Assembly (NCBI GenBank): GCA_903894295.1
Contig: CAITPI010000010.1
Location: forward strand, 1-64,000
Direction: 5' to 3'
Length of the DNA: 64,000 bases
DNA from: an uncultured Acidimicrobiaceae bacterium
GTDB lineage: Bacteria > Actinomycetota > Acidimicrobiia > Acidimicrobiales > RAAP-2
Part shown: positions 8,923 to 19,486 of the stretch, piece after piece
Layout of the letters: the number at the start of each line of letters is the position of its first letter
How positions within the stretch are numbered: the stretch's first letter is position 1
Program-made: the position numbers and the translations under genes
The notes under the pieces: model-generated
The model's database searches: none
Told to the model about the DNA's origin: nothing
The model's input: only the letters and a program-made list of their open reading frames with translations

Positions 8923-9273
8923 ATGGATGAGTGTCTGTTCTGTCGAATAGTGGCCGGCGAGGTGCCGGCGAACATCGTCTTCGAGGACGAGACGGTCGTG
9001 GCCTTTTCGGACATTGCGCCCCAGGCGCCGCTCCATGTCCTTGTGGTGCCCCGCCGGCACATCCGCAATGCCGCCGCCGTGACACCGGACGACGCCGACG
9101 TGGTGGCGGCCCTGGTGACCTCGGCCCGGGCCGTGGCCGATGAGGCCGGGCTCTCCGGTGAGGACCGTGGCTACCGGCTGGTCTTCAACGTTGGCCCGGA
9201 TGCCCTCAACTCGGTGGATCACCTGCACCTGCACGTACTGGGAGGGCGGACCTTTGACTGGCCGCCCGGATAG
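8923..9273 (+). CDS. HIT (histidine triad) family protein
   Basis: MDECLFCRIVAGEVPANIVFEDETVVAFSDIAPQAPLHVLVVPRRHI...DHLHLHVLGG. Confidence 0.93.
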   Translation: MDECLFCRIVAGEVPANIVFEDETVVAFSDIAPQAPLHVLVVPRRHIRNAAAVTPDDADVVAALVTSARAVADEAGLSGEDRGYRLVFNVGPDALNSVDHLHLHVLGGRTFDWPPG

Positions 9274-9349
9274 CCGGCTCCCGGCGTTGCGTTCCGCTCC
9301 GGGTGTCGGTGGCCGACCGGGTTTCCACTAGGGTCGGAGACGAGCGCAC

Positions 9350-10303
9350 GTGGCAACTTCCCCGGTCAAGATCCTTGTTCCCGGCAACCATCTGATGGCC
9401 GGCCTTCTCGGACAGCAAGATGAACTGCTTCGGTTGGTCGAAGGCGCATTTCCCGATGCCCGCATTGCCGTCCGCGGCAACGAGATCACCATCGATGGCG
9501 ACCCGGCCGACCGGGTGGCCTCGCTCTTCAACGAACTGGTGATCCTGCTCGAATCCGGCCAGGGGCTCGATCCGGTCCAGGTCAACCGTTCGATCGACAT
9601 GATGCGGGAGGACGTCCGTCCTTCCGAAGTCCTCACCTCGGAACTGGTGAGGTCGGCCCGGGGACGTTCGGTGCGACCCAAGACCGGTGGCCAGAAGGCC
9701 TATGCCGATGCCATCCGGGAGAACATCGTCACCTTTGGCATCGGCCCGGCCGGGACGGGGAAGTCGTATCTGGCGGTGGCGCTGGCCGTCCAGGCCCTCC
9801 AGGCCCGACAGGTAACCCGGATCATCCTGACCCGGCCGGCGGTGGAAGCTGGCGAACGGCTGGGCTTCCTGCCGGGCGACATGCTGGCCAAGGTCGACCC
9901 CTACCTCCGACCTCTCTACGACGCCCTGTGGGACCTGCTGGAAGCCGAAGGAGCCCAGAAACTGATTGAACGGGGCGCGGTCGAAGTGGCCCCGCTGGCC
10001 TTCATGCGCGGCCGCACGTTGAACAACAGCTTCATCATCCTCGACGAAGCCCAGAACACGACGCCCGAACAGATGAAGATGTTCCTCACCCGCATCGGCT
10101 TCGGCTCGAAGGCCGTCATCACCGGGGACGTGACCCAGATCGACCTGCCGGGCGGCCGGAGCGGACTGGTCGGACTCGAGGAGGTGCTCGGCGACGTGAA
10201 GGACCTCGCCTTTGTCCACCTCGGAGCCCGCGACGTGGTCCGTCACCGGATCGTGGCCGACATCGTGAGCGCCTACGAAGCATCCGACGGAGCGACGTCG
10301 TGA
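9350..10303 (+). CDS. PhoH family protein
   Basis: P-loop [82 protein letters not shown]. Confidence 0.93.
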   Translation: MATSPVKILVPGNHLMAGLLGQQDELLRLVEGAFPDARIAVRGNEITIDGDPADRVASLFNELVILLESGQGLDPVQVNRSIDMMREDVRPSEVLTSELVRSARGRSVRPKTGGQKAYADAIRENIVTFGIGPAGTGKSYLAVALAVQALQARQVTRIILTRPAVEAGERLGFLPGDMLAKVDPYLRPLYDALWDLLEAEGAQKLIERGAVEVAPLAFMRGRTLNNSFIILDEAQNTTPEQMKMFLTRIGFGSKAVITGDVTQIDLPGGRSGLVGLEEVLGDVKDLAFVHLGARDVVRHRIVADIVSAYEASDGATS

Positions 10304-10806
10304 GCCTCGACATCTTTGCCGCCGACGAGCAGTCGGCCATCGAAATCGACGTGGACCGGTGGGCGACACTGGCCCGGGCTGCCCTCGAGGCCGAAGGGAT
10401 CCTCGCCGACACCGAGGTGTCCCTGCTCTTCGTCGACGAGGCGACCATTGCCAGCCTGAACGAACAGTTCCTCGGCAAGAGCGGACCGACCGACGTACTG
10501 AGTTTCCCCATCGATGACGAACAGGAGCGGAGCGGGCGGTTCCCCGACCAGGGAGGCTCGGGTCCCCCCACGGTCGAGGGCGGGGCCGACCACCCGCTGC
10601 TGCTCGGTGACATCGTCATCTGCCCGACCGTGGCCGAACGCAACGCGGTTGACCATGGGGTGAGCCTCGAGGACGAGATTGCCCTGCTCGTGGTGCATGG
10701 AGTGCTGCACCTCCTCGGCATGGACCACGAGGTCGATGCCGAGGCGGAACGCATGGAACGTCGGGAGCAGCAACTGCTCAACCGCTACCACCGCGGCACC
10801 AAGTGA
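10300..10806 (+). CDS. ybeY: Endoribonuclease YbeY / rRNA maturation factor
   Basis: [23 protein letters not shown] matches HGxLHLxGxDH; TDVLSFPID. Confidence 0.93.
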   Translation: MSLDIFAADEQSAIEIDVDRWATLARAALEAEGILADTEVSLLFVDEATIASLNEQFLGKSGPTDVLSFPIDDEQERSGRFPDQGGSGPPTVEGGADHPLLLGDIVICPTVAERNAVDHGVSLEDEIALLVVHGVLHLLGMDHEVDAEAERMERREQQLLNRYHRGTK

Positions 10807-12095
10807 GTTCACACTTCACCTGGGCCCAGGTTGTCCTGCTGGTCGTGGTGGTGGTCCTCCTCGGCGCCTCGGCCCTGTTGGCCCTGGCCGAGACCAGCCT
10901 GGTCCGCATGAGCCGGGCCAAGGCCAGGGCGCTGGACGACGAAGGAAAGCGGGGAGCCAAGGTCCTGGTGGAGCTCACCGGGAACCCCCAGGGCTTCCTC
11001 AACCCATTGCTGCTCATGGTGCTGGTCAGCCAGTTGGTGGTGGCCACCCTGGTCGGCCTGCTGGCTTCGGCCTGGTTCGGAGCCTGGGGCGTCGTGGCCG
11101 CCATGTTCTTCGAGATCGTGGTCATCTTCGTGCTGGGCGAGGCGGTCCCGAAGAACTGGGCCGTGCGCCACCCCGAACGGGCCGCCCTCCTGAGCGCCCC
11201 GGTGGTGGCCGCCCTCGTGGCGTTCTGGCCCGTCAAGGTCCTCTCGGGAGCGTTGATCGCCCTGGCCAACCGCCTTCTGGGTGAACAGACCGGGGCCCAT
11301 ATTGCGGCCGTGACCGAGTCCGAGTTGCTGGCGGTGGCCGACGAGGCGCTCGAAGGCGACGTCATCGAACACGAAGAGCGGGCCCTGATCCGGTCCATTC
11401 TGGAGTTTGGCGACACCGTGGTGCGTGAGGTGATGGTGCCCCGGCCGGACATGGTGACCGTGGCGGCCGACGAGTCGGTCGAGTCGGTGCTCGAGGCGGC
11501 CCTCGCGGCCGGATTCAGCCGTCTGCCGGTGGTGGACGACGAGATCGAGGACGTGGTCGGAATCGCCTACGTGAAGGACGTGACCCGGGCCGCCCGCGAG
11601 GGCCGGGGTGACGACAACATCGTCGGGCACCTGCGTGAAGCCCGCTACGTCCCCGAAACCAAGAAGGTGGCCGACCTGCTCCGGGAGATGCAGTCGGCCA
11701 AGTTCCATCTGGCGGTGGTGGTCGACGAGTACGGCGGAACAGCCGGACTGGTCACGCTGGAGGACCTGATCGAGGAGTTGGTGGGTGAAATTGTCGACGA
11801 GTTCGATGTGGAAGAGCCTCCGGTGGAGGATCTCGGGGACGGCGGGTTCCAGGTGAGTGCCCGGCTGCCGGTGGACGAGGTCAACGACCTCGTGGACAGA
11901 TCGTTGCCGGAAGGGGCCTGGGACACGGTGGGGGGCCTGGTCTTTGACACGTTGGGCCATGTGCCCCGGGTGGGTCAGTCGATCGGGTTTGAAGGAGTGA
12001 CCCTGGTGGTGGACCGGGTGCGGGGCCGACGGATCGAGCGGGTCCGGGTGATCCCGACCGAGCCGGCGGCCACCGAAGAGGGAGCCGGGGAGTGA
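10803..12095 (+). CDS. CNNM/CorC-type membrane protein with CBS domains
   Basis: N-terminal TM region [67 protein letters not shown]. Confidence 0.9.
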   Translation: MSSHFTWAQVVLLVVVVVLLGASALLALAETSLVRMSRAKARALDDEGKRGAKVLVELTGNPQGFLNPLLLMVLVSQLVVATLVGLLASAWFGAWGVVAAMFFEIVVIFVLGEAVPKNWAVRHPERAALLSAPVVAALVAFWPVKVLSGALIALANRLLGEQTGAHIAAVTESELLAVADEALEGDVIEHEERALIRSILEFGDTVVREVMVPRPDMVTVAADESVESVLEAALAAGFSRLPVVDDEIEDVVGIAYVKDVTRAAREGRGDDNIVGHLREARYVPETKKVADLLREMQSAKFHLAVVVDEYGGTAGLVTLEDLIEELVGEIVDEFDVEEPPVEDLGDGGFQVSARLPVDEVNDLVDRSLPEGAWDTVGGLVFDTLGHVPRVGQSIGFEGVTLVVDRVRGRRIERVRVIPTEPAATEEGAGE

Positions 12096-13084
12096 GCGGG
12101 TTCCGGTCCGGGTTTGTGGCCGTCGTCGGACGCCCGAATGTGGGCAAGTCCACCCTGGTCAACTCCATGGTGGGGACCAAGGTGACCATTGTGTCGCCCC
12201 GGCCGAACACCACCCGCCTGCCGGTTCGTGGCGTGCTGAACCGGCCCGGAGTCCAGGTGGTCTTCGTGGACACCCCCGGACTCCACAAACCCAGGACGGC
12301 GCTGGGTGAACGGATGAACGAGTCGGCCACCTCCTCCCTTGATGACGTCGACCTGGTGGTGGCGATGGTGGAGGCCAACTCGTCGGTGGGCCCGGGTGAC
12401 CGGATGGTTCTGGCCTATGCCGCCCGACGGGTCCGGGCCATGGATCGTTCGGCCCGTCTGATGGCCGAACTCCAGGCCGCCCGGCCCGGTTCCGGACCGG
12501 AGGATGCCGGGGAGGCTCCCAGCGCCCTGGGCCGCCCGTGCCTCTTCGTCGTGGTGAACAAGATCGACAAGGTGGGTGGCGACGGGGTGTTGGGGCACCT
12601 TGCCACCGTGTCGGCCGAGATCGACTCGCTCGATGCCGAACACGGCGGCGATCCCTTGCCGGTCGAGTACTTCCCGGTCTCGGCGGCCACCGGCAAAGGG
12701 GTGGACGGACTCATCCATGCCATCACCGACCGCATGCCCGAGGGGCCGCAGTACTACCCGGACGGCATGGTGACCGATGTGGCCGAGGCGTTCTGGGTGG
12801 CCGACCTGGTGCGGGAGGAGTTGTTGCACCGGGTCCGGGACGAACTGCCCCACTCCATCGCCTGTCGGGTCACCGAGTGGGAGTGGCCCCGGGTCCGGTG
12901 CGAGATCCTGGTCGAACGGGACTCCCAGAAGGGCATCGTCATCGGTCAGGGGGGAGAGACGCTGAAGGAAGTGGGAACCGCCGTGCGGGCCCAGATGCCG
13001 GAGGGCGCGTTCCTGGAACTCTTCGTCCGGGTGGAGAAGCGGTGGCAGCACCGGGAGGATGCCCTCGACCGGCTCGGCTTCTGA
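12092..13084 (+). CDS. era: GTPase Era
   Basis: G1 GRPNVGKSTL, G3 DTPG, G4 NKID, KH domain ILVERDSQKGIVIGQGGETLKEVGTAVR. Confidence 0.93.
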   Translation: MSGFRSGFVAVVGRPNVGKSTLVNSMVGTKVTIVSPRPNTTRLPVRGVLNRPGVQVVFVDTPGLHKPRTALGERMNESATSSLDDVDLVVAMVEANSSVGPGDRMVLAYAARRVRAMDRSARLMAELQAARPGSGPEDAGEAPSALGRPCLFVVVNKIDKVGGDGVLGHLATVSAEIDSLDAEHGGDPLPVEYFPVSAATGKGVDGLIHAITDRMPEGPQYYPDGMVTDVAEAFWVADLVREELLHRVRDELPHSIACRVTEWEWPRVRCEILVERDSQKGIVIGQGGETLKEVGTAVRAQMPEGAFLELFVRVEKRWQHREDALDRLGF

Positions 13085-13176
13085 CCGGAGTGGCAACCCG
13101 GGTGGCGACCAGTGACGTGGCCAAGGGTGGAGATCCGGATCCAGGGACGGGGCAAAGGGCGGAGTCGGAAGCAGGG

Positions 13177-14316
13177 TCAGGAAAAGGCGATGGCGGCGAT
13201 CTCGGCCATGACCCGGTCCCGCTGGAAGGCCTCGACCGTACCGGCCGCCCGGGCGCCCCAGGCGGCAAGGTCCACGGTGGTGGCCTCCTCGAGCGCCCCG
13301 GCCAGGGCATCGACGTCATAGGGATCGGCCAGTAGCCAGCCCGTCTCGCCCGGCCGCACGGCCGAAGCGGCCCCGGCCAGCCGGGTGGTGAGCACCGGTA
13401 CGCCCGAGGCCAGTGCTTCGATGATGACCAGGCCGAACGGCTCGTACTGGGTCGGCAGGACCAGAAGGTCAGCCGCCGTGAACTCGTGGCCGATGTCCGA
13501 AGACGTTCCGTGGTGGTGCACCCTCTGGGTCAGACCGAGCCGCTCGATGGTGGACCGGTAAGGGGCGAGGTCACTGCGGCCGAAGACGTGCAGGGAGAGT
13601 CGGGGGTGACCCAGGCGGCCGAGGGCCTCCAGGGTCTCGGCCATCCCCTTGCGGTGGAGTTCGTTGGCCACAAAGAAGAGGGCGATCCCGTCGTCGGGGA
13701 TGCCGAGGGCGGAGCGGGCCGCATCCCGTTCGGCCACCCGGCGCCCGAGGTTGAACAGGGCGGGATCGTAGGGATTGGGAATCACGGTCATCCGGCTCCG
13801 CTCCACGCCATAGAGACGCTCGAGGTCGTCCATTTCGCGGGTCGAGGTGCAGAGGATGCGCCGGGCGTTGCTGTGGCGGAAGTAGTCGGCCTCCATGGCG
13901 AGCAATACCCGGTGCCGGGGCATCAGCATCCGGACCCGGGCCGGAACGGAGTAGCCGGCCACGGGAACCGTCCGGGCCGACTCCAGCCAGGCCCGGTGCA
14001 CGCTGTGCACCCAGTTGATGTCTCCGTCCGGGGCCACCACTCCCATGGAGATCGCCACCTTGGGCCGAACCGCTTCGAGCGTTTGTTGCATGCGCCGCTT
14101 CTGGAGCATGAGGGCCGGACGTGCTGCCCGGCCCCCGGGGGGAGTCGGCGAGAAGGTGACGCCGTCCGGCAGGCCGTCCGGGGCGGCGCTTCCGATGAAC
14201 GTTGTCGGGCGCTGTCGGCCGAAGTACTCGAGCGTGTCCCAGCAGATCCGCTCCACGCCACCCGTGCGATGCAGGGCCGGGAACATGATGGCCACATCGG
14301 GTTGGGTCACGGTCAC
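13177..14316 (-). CDS. Glycosyltransferase family 4-type
   Basis: VAIMFPALHRTGGVERICWDTLEYFG; VIPNPYDPALF; LVLPTQYEPFGLVIIEALASGVPVLTTRLAGAA. GTG start near 14316 preferred over track start 14592. Confidence 0.85.
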   Translation of the reverse strand: MTVTQPDVAIMFPALHRTGGVERICWDTLEYFGRQRPTTFIGSAAPDGLPDGVTFSPTPPGGRAARPALMLQKRRMQQTLEAVRPKVAISMGVVAPDGDINWVHSVHRAWLESARTVPVAGYSVPARVRMLMPRHRVLLAMEADYFRHSNARRILCTSTREMDDLERLYGVERSRMTVIPNPYDPALFNLGRRVAERDAARSALGIPDDGIALFFVANELHRKGMAETLEALGRLGHPRLSLHVFGRSDLAPYRSTIERLGLTQRVHHHGTSSDIGHEFTAADLLVLPTQYEPFGLVIIEALASGVPVLTTRLAGAASAVRPGETGWLLADPYDVDALAGALEEATTVDLAAWGARAAGTVEAFQRDRVMAEIAAIAFS

Positions 14317-14505
14317 TCCTGGATTTCTCCGGTCCGGCCCGCTCCGGAGCGTGGTCACGGCCGGCCTGCGCTGCTCCAAGGGTAGCAAGGTGAGCCGAGA
14401 CCGCACGGGGTGCCCGTCGGCCGTGGTGCCTTCCGCTCGGCGACGAACGGCAGGTGAACAAATGTCACTCGTGGAATCCGGAATCCGGCCGGTAGAATCA
14501 ACGGG

Positions 14506-16203
14506 ATGGTGGTTGCTTGGGGGGCAGGCGAAGCGAGGGAGACACCGGTCTGGTTCGGACCGGAGGAACGTCCGCTGTTCGGATGGCTCCACTCACCGCC
14601 CAACGGTCTGGTCCGGGGCGGAGTGGTCCTCTGCGCCCCGGTCGCCTATGAGGACTACCGGTCCTATCCGGTGCTCAAGGCGTTGGCCGACTCTCTGGCC
14701 AACTCCGGTCTCGTGGCCCTCCGGTTGAGCTACGACGGCACCGGCGATTCGTCCGGACATTTTGACGACGCCGAGCGGACGCGGGCCTGGACGGAGAGCG
14801 TTGCTGCGGCCTGCCGGCTGTTGCGGGACGGTGGCGTGTCGTCCGTGGCATTGATCGGCATGCGGATCGGCGCCATCGTCGCCACGCATGCGGCGCAGGC
14901 CGAAGAAGATCTTGCCGCCATGGTGCTGTGGGACCCGTGTTTGACCGGAAAGGAGTTCCTCCGTCACCAGGCGATGGTGCTCGCCGGACTGTCCGCCGAG
15001 TTCCCGGGCGACCCCGACGGCGTCGAAGCGACCTACTACTTCTTCCCCGAAGCCATGGCGGGCGAAGTGCGGGCCATGGAACTCGCTCCGCTGTCACCCG
15101 ACGTTCCCACCCTGGCGCTGCTGCGGTCCGACGGGGTGATCTCGGGTCAGCTCCAGCGCCGGCTGGTTGCCGGTGGGGCCGACGTGGTCGAGACCGATGA
15201 CCTGGCCCAGTTTCTCGGCGAGTACGGGCCGATCGTCCCGCCGAAGGAGGTCATCAAGTCGGTGGTGGCGTGGCTCGACGAGCGCTTTGCGGCACCCCCG
15301 GTCAACTTTGTCGTTCCGGAACGGGATCGAACGGTGGTCGAGGGGCACGTCACCGGATCCCGGGTGGTCGAGTTCCCCCGGCGCCTCGGGCCCCACGGCC
15401 TCTTCGGGATGGTGACCGAGCCGGAGAACGGAGCCCGGGGTCCGTGCATCGTCCTGTTCAACATGGGCGTCGATTACCACGTCGGTCCGGGTCGTCAATG
15501 GGTGGAGCTGGCCCGCCGTTGGGCCCAGGCGGGTCTGCGCTCGGTCCGGGTCGACTTTGGTGGAGTGGGGGAGTCACCGTTGCGGCCCGGCCAGGCGCCG
15601 GAGCGCATCATGGAGTATCCCGCCGAATGGATCGACGATGCCTGCGACATGGTCACCGCCATCAAGGACGAGGGCTGCGAACGGGTCATTCTGGTCGGCG
15701 TCTGTTCGGGCGGAACCATCGCCTTCGAGGCCGCCCAGCGGGTCGGTGTCGAAGCAGTGGTGGCGGTGAATCCGATGCTGGACCGCCGACGGGCACCCGA
15801 GCGCCCCCAGACCGACGGAAGGCGTCCGTCCCGGACGGCGGCCCGGTTGGCCGAGTTCGGTCGCGAGCACCACCGGATCGCCGATCGGCTGTGGAAGGCC
15901 TACGTCGAGGTTGGGGTGCGTCAGGCGCCGATGGGCGTCGTCAACGAGGTGATCGAGAAGGGGTCCGATGTGTGGTTGGCGGTGGGGGACCGCGACCACG
16001 AGGCACTCATGCGCACGGCCTACTGGCGCAACGTCGGCCTGCCCCGACTCCGGAAGCAGGGCAAACTGAGTATCAACCGGATTCCGATCCTGGAACACGG
16101 CCTTGGTCTGTCACCAGGTCGGGTGCTGGCCATGGAGATGGTGTCCAGCCAGATCCTCTCCCGACGGACCATCGACGAGGACGGACCGGCTTCGCTCTTC
16201 TAG
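14506..16203 (+). CDS. Tandem-domain alpha/beta hydrolase-fold protein
   Basis: Two consecutive hydrolase-like halves: VVLCAPVAYEDYRSY...LRLSYDGTGDSSG...GMRIGA and CIVLFNMGVDYHVGPGRQWVELAR...VRVDFGGVGESP...GVCSGG. Confidence 0.75.
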   Translation: MVVAWGAGEARETPVWFGPEERPLFGWLHSPPNGLVRGGVVLCAPVAYEDYRSYPVLKALADSLANSGLVALRLSYDGTGDSSGHFDDAERTRAWTESVAAACRLLRDGGVSSVALIGMRIGAIVATHAAQAEEDLAAMVLWDPCLTGKEFLRHQAMVLAGLSAEFPGDPDGVEATYYFFPEAMAGEVRAMELAPLSPDVPTLALLRSDGVISGQLQRRLVAGGADVVETDDLAQFLGEYGPIVPPKEVIKSVVAWLDERFAAPPVNFVVPERDRTVVEGHVTGSRVVEFPRRLGPHGLFGMVTEPENGARGPCIVLFNMGVDYHVGPGRQWVELARRWAQAGLRSVRVDFGGVGESPLRPGQAPERIMEYPAEWIDDACDMVTAIKDEGCERVILVGVCSGGTIAFEAAQRVGVEAVVAVNPMLDRRRAPERPQTDGRRPSRTAARLAEFGREHHRIADRLWKAYVEVGVRQAPMGVVNEVIEKGSDVWLAVGDRDHEALMRTAYWRNVGLPRLRKQGKLSINRIPILEHGLGLSPGRVLAMEMVSSQILSRRTIDEDGPASLF

Positions 16204-16239
16204 CCTCCGTGCTTCGCCGGGAGGACGGTCGGGCGGATG

Positions 16240-18276
16240 TCAGGAACCGGCTTCTTCCGCCACCTGTCGCAGAAACTCCTGAACGGCGGCCCGGTCGATG
16301 CTCCGCTTCATCGGGGGCACCCGGGCCAGCAGGGCGCCCCGGTAGCGGGCGGTGGCCAGTCGACTGTCGAGAACCGCGACCACGCCCCGGTCGTGGCTGG
16401 ACCGGATGAGGCGCCCGGCTCCCTGGGCGAGCAGGGTGCCGGCCCGGGGCAGGTCGACCGTCGAGAACGCCGCCGGCCCGGCCCGGTCGCGCCGGGCCTG
16501 GAGTACCGGTTCGTCGGGCCGGGGGAAGGGAATGCGGTCGATGGTGACCAGGCTCAAGGTGCGCCCGGGCACGTCGACTCCCTGCCAGAACCCGAGTGTG
16601 GCGAAGAGGCAGGTCGGCTCGTCGGCCCGGAACGCTTCGATCAGGGCCGCCTTGGGCCGGTCGGACTGGGCGAGAATGGGGAGATCGAGCCGCTCCCGCA
16701 GGGCTTCGACGGCCCGTTCCATGGCCCGCCAACTGGTGAAGAGGGCCAGGGTCCGGCCACCGGCGGCTTCGATGAGGTCGGCCAGTTCGTCATGGATCGC
16801 CGGTTCGCTGCCGGGATCGCGGCGATCGGGCAGATCCTTCGCCACGTAGAGGATCGCCTGGTGGGGATAGTCGAACGGGCTGCCGACGTCCATCTCGTCA
16901 CTGCGCTCCACCGGTAGGCCGAGCCGTTCGATGAGTCCGAGCGGAATGGTGGCGGAGGTAAGTACGCAGTCGACTTCTTTCCACAGGCTCTCGGCCAACA
17001 GGGGGCCGACGTTGATGGGGGAGACGCGCAGCAGCGGATTACGGGACTGGCCGTCGACCCAGGCGACCTGGTCATCGCCCACGGCCGCCACCCGGGCCAG
17101 GTCTTCTCCGAGGTGGCTGGCGGCCAACAACACCCGGTCCCGTCGGGCTCGGGCCGTGAGTTCCTCGCCGTCACCCGCTTCGCGTTCGTCCCGTCGAAGC
17201 GCGGCCACCAGGCGGGTAACACGGCCGCTGGCCAACTCCAGCAGGGGACCGAGCCGCTCGGCGGCGGCGGCCTGTTCGGCGGAGAGGCCGAACGTGTCCC
17301 GGGCCGACGGCGATCCCACGGCGGAACCGGGCAACCGGTGGCCGGCGAGTGGAGCCAGGACTTCGGCCAGGGTGTCCGCCAGCTCGATGACCGAAGCGGT
17401 GATCCCGCCCGTGGCGTCGGCCTCGGACCCGTCCGGAGTCGTGAGCACCGATTTCGCGGTGGTGCCGAGGGAGCGGAAACGCCCCGGAGAGATTTCGACG
17501 CCAAGACTGTCCGTCATCACCTCTTCGAGTTCGTGGGCCTCGTCGAAGATCACCACCTCGTGTTCGGGCAGCACACTGCCTCCGCTGGCCAGGTGGGCCC
17601 CGTACAGGTGGGTGTTGACCACGACCACGTCAGCCTCGGCGGCCCGGGCCCGGGCGTCTTCGGCGAAGCACTCCCGGCCCGACGGACACCGAAAGGCCCC
17701 GGGGCACTCCCGGGCCGTGGTGGAGACCATGGACCATGCCCGGGGGTGTGGCTCGAATCCCAGGTCGCCCCGGTCGCCGGACGTCGTGGTGGCCGACCAC
17801 CGGATCAGTTCGCGGACCTGTTCGCCGAGCCGGCCGGGGTCGACCGGGGTTTCCCGGACGGTGGAGGCGGCCTCGTCGCCACCGGTCTCGGTCCAGGCGA
17901 GCTGTTCTCCCGACGTCGTGCCGCTCACCTCGCGCAGGCGTTGGCGGCAGAGGTAGTTGCTCCGACCCTTGAGGACGGCAAAGGAGACTTCGGTCCCCAC
18001 GGCGTCAGCCACCATCGGCAGGTCCTTGCCGGCGAGCTGGTCCTGGAGGGCCTTGGTCGCGGTGGCCACCACCACTTTCCGGCCCGAGAGGACAGCCGGA
18101 ACGAGGTAGGCCAGGCTTTTGCCGGTCCCGGTGCCCGCCTGGACGACCAGGTGCCGGTGGTCCTCCAGGGCCGCGGCCACCGCTTCGGCCATCTCCTCCT
18201 GCCCGGCCCGGCGCTCGCCGCCACCCGGCAGGTGGGTGGTCACGGCGGCAAGGGTGGAGATGACGTCGTCGGCCAT
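16240..18276 (-). CDS. DinG/XPD-family ATP-dependent DNA helicase
   Basis: Walker A VVQAGTGTGKSLAYLVPA, DEAH box VVIFDEAHELEEV, Cys cluster NYLCRQRL...ECPGAFRCPSGREC, and LFATLGFWQGVDVPGRTLSLVTIDRIPF. Confidence 0.92.
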   Translation of the reverse strand: MADDVISTLAAVTTHLPGGGERRAGQEEMAEAVAAALEDHRHLVVQAGTGTGKSLAYLVPAVLSGRKVVVATATKALQDQLAGKDLPMVADAVGTEVSFAVLKGRSNYLCRQRLREVSGTTSGEQLAWTETGGDEAASTVRETPVDPGRLGEQVRELIRWSATTTSGDRGDLGFEPHPRAWSMVSTTARECPGAFRCPSGRECFAEDARARAAEADVVVVNTHLYGAHLASGGSVLPEHEVVIFDEAHELEEVMTDSLGVEISPGRFRSLGTTAKSVLTTPDGSEADATGGITASVIELADTLAEVLAPLAGHRLPGSAVGSPSARDTFGLSAEQAAAAERLGPLLELASGRVTRLVAALRRDEREAGDGEELTARARRDRVLLAASHLGEDLARVAAVGDDQVAWVDGQSRNPLLRVSPINVGPLLAESLWKEVDCVLTSATIPLGLIERLGLPVERSDEMDVGSPFDYPHQAILYVAKDLPDRRDPGSEPAIHDELADLIEAAGGRTLALFTSWRAMERAVEALRERLDLPILAQSDRPKAALIEAFRADEPTCLFATLGFWQGVDVPGRTLSLVTIDRIPFPRPDEPVLQARRDRAGPAAFSTVDLPRAGTLLAQGAGRLIRSSHDRGVVAVLDSRLATARYRGALLARVPPMKRSIDRAAVQEFLRQVAEEAGS

Positions 18277-18341
18277 CTGTCGACACTACCGGCCTTGCCC
18301 CGATGTCCCCATGACCCCGGTCGTCGGGATAGGTTCAGGTT

Positions 18342-19109
18342 GTGCCCAGAACGTCCTCCGACCAGCCGATGGAAGAAGCCCCGCGGCCCAACGTCTCGGC
18401 CCAGGACGTGCTGGCCGGTCCGATTCCGGCCCATGTGGCCTGCGTGATGGATGGCAACGGTCGGTGGGCGGCCCGGAGGGGCCTGCCCCGGACCGAAGGG
18501 CACGGAGCGGGCGAGGCCGCCCTGCTCGATGCGGTCGAAGGTGCGCTGGACCTTTCGATTCCGTGGATCACCATGTACGCCTTCTCCACCGAGAACTGGC
18601 GACGGCCCGCCGACGAGGTCCGTTACCTCATGGGGTTCAATGAAAGTCTGCTGCTCCGTCGTCGGGACGAACTCCACGAGAAGGGAGTGCGGATCCGGTT
18701 TGCCGGCCGACGGGACTGGCGGGTACCCAAGCGGGTCTTGCGCCGGATGGACGAGTCGGTGGACCTCACCAAGGACAACCGCCGGTGCACCCTGACCATG
18801 GCCTTCAACTACGGCGGCCGGGCCGAGATCGTGGATGCCGTCCGGCAACTCGTGGCCGACGGAGTGCCGGCCAACAAGGTCGACGAGAAGGCCATCCGGT
18901 CCCGCCTGTACTACCCCGACATGCCCGATCCCGACCTCATGATCCGCACCTCGGGTGAGACCCGCATCTCCAACTTCCTGTTGTGGCAACTCGCCTACAG
19001 CGAACTCGTCTTCGACCCGGTCCTGTGGCCGGACTTCCGCCGCCAACATCTCTTCGCCGCCGTCCGGGAGTTCCAGCAGCGCCAGCGTCGCTACGGAGGC
19101 ATCTCGTGA
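18342..19109 (+). CDS. uppS: Isoprenyl transferase (undecaprenyl diphosphate synthase type)
   Basis: HVACVMDGNGRWAARRGLPRTEGHGAGE, YAFSTENWRRP, DLMIRTSGETRISNFLLWQLAYSELVF. Confidence 0.95.
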   Translation: MPRTSSDQPMEEAPRPNVSAQDVLAGPIPAHVACVMDGNGRWAARRGLPRTEGHGAGEAALLDAVEGALDLSIPWITMYAFSTENWRRPADEVRYLMGFNESLLLRRRDELHEKGVRIRFAGRRDWRVPKRVLRRMDESVDLTKDNRRCTLTMAFNYGGRAEIVDAVRQLVADGVPANKVDEKAIRSRLYYPDMPDPDLMIRTSGETRISNFLLWQLAYSELVFDPVLWPDFRRQHLFAAVREFQQRQRRYGGIS

Positions 19110-19486
19110 CACGAGCACGGCGGACCCAACGCCACCGGAGCGACGACGGTGGCATCTGGGTCAGGACCGGCTGGATACTCGGGATCCTGTTCTACCTCCT
19201 GATGCTCGTGATGTACCGGGCCGGCTTCCACGCCATCCTGCCCTTCATCGTCATCCCGCCGGCCCTCGCCGTCATGATCGCCGGCAACAGCCTTCTGGGT
19301 GGGCCGCGTCGGCGGGAGAACGAGCTGGAACCGCTCCCGGTATTGGCCATGGATCCGCTGCCACCCGTGCCGGATCCCGATTCCGGGACCGACGGGGGCA
19401 CCGGAGAACCACCGGGGGCCGATGGACCACCGGCCCCAGACGGTTCCGGAGCGGCAACCGCCAACGGGACGGACGCCCGGTCATGA
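19106..19486 (+). CDS. Small membrane protein, hypothetical
   Basis: 126 aa, GTG start overlapping uppS stop, two TM segments (GWILGILFYLLMLVMYRAGF, AILPFIVIPPALAVMIAGNSLL), acidic/Pro/Gly-rich tail. Confidence 0.65.
   Translation: MTRARRTQRHRSDDGGIWVRTGWILGILFYLLMLVMYRAGFHAILPFIVIPPALAVMIAGNSLLGGPRRRENELEPLPVLAMDPLPPVPDPDSGTDGGTGEPPGADGPPAPDGSGAATANGTDARS

Noticed and set aside
14317-14592. N-terminal extension of the glycosyltransferase ORF
   Set aside because: Low-complexity Arg-rich sequence overlapping the divergent hydrolase start; conserved domain begins at VTVTQPDVAIMFPALH.
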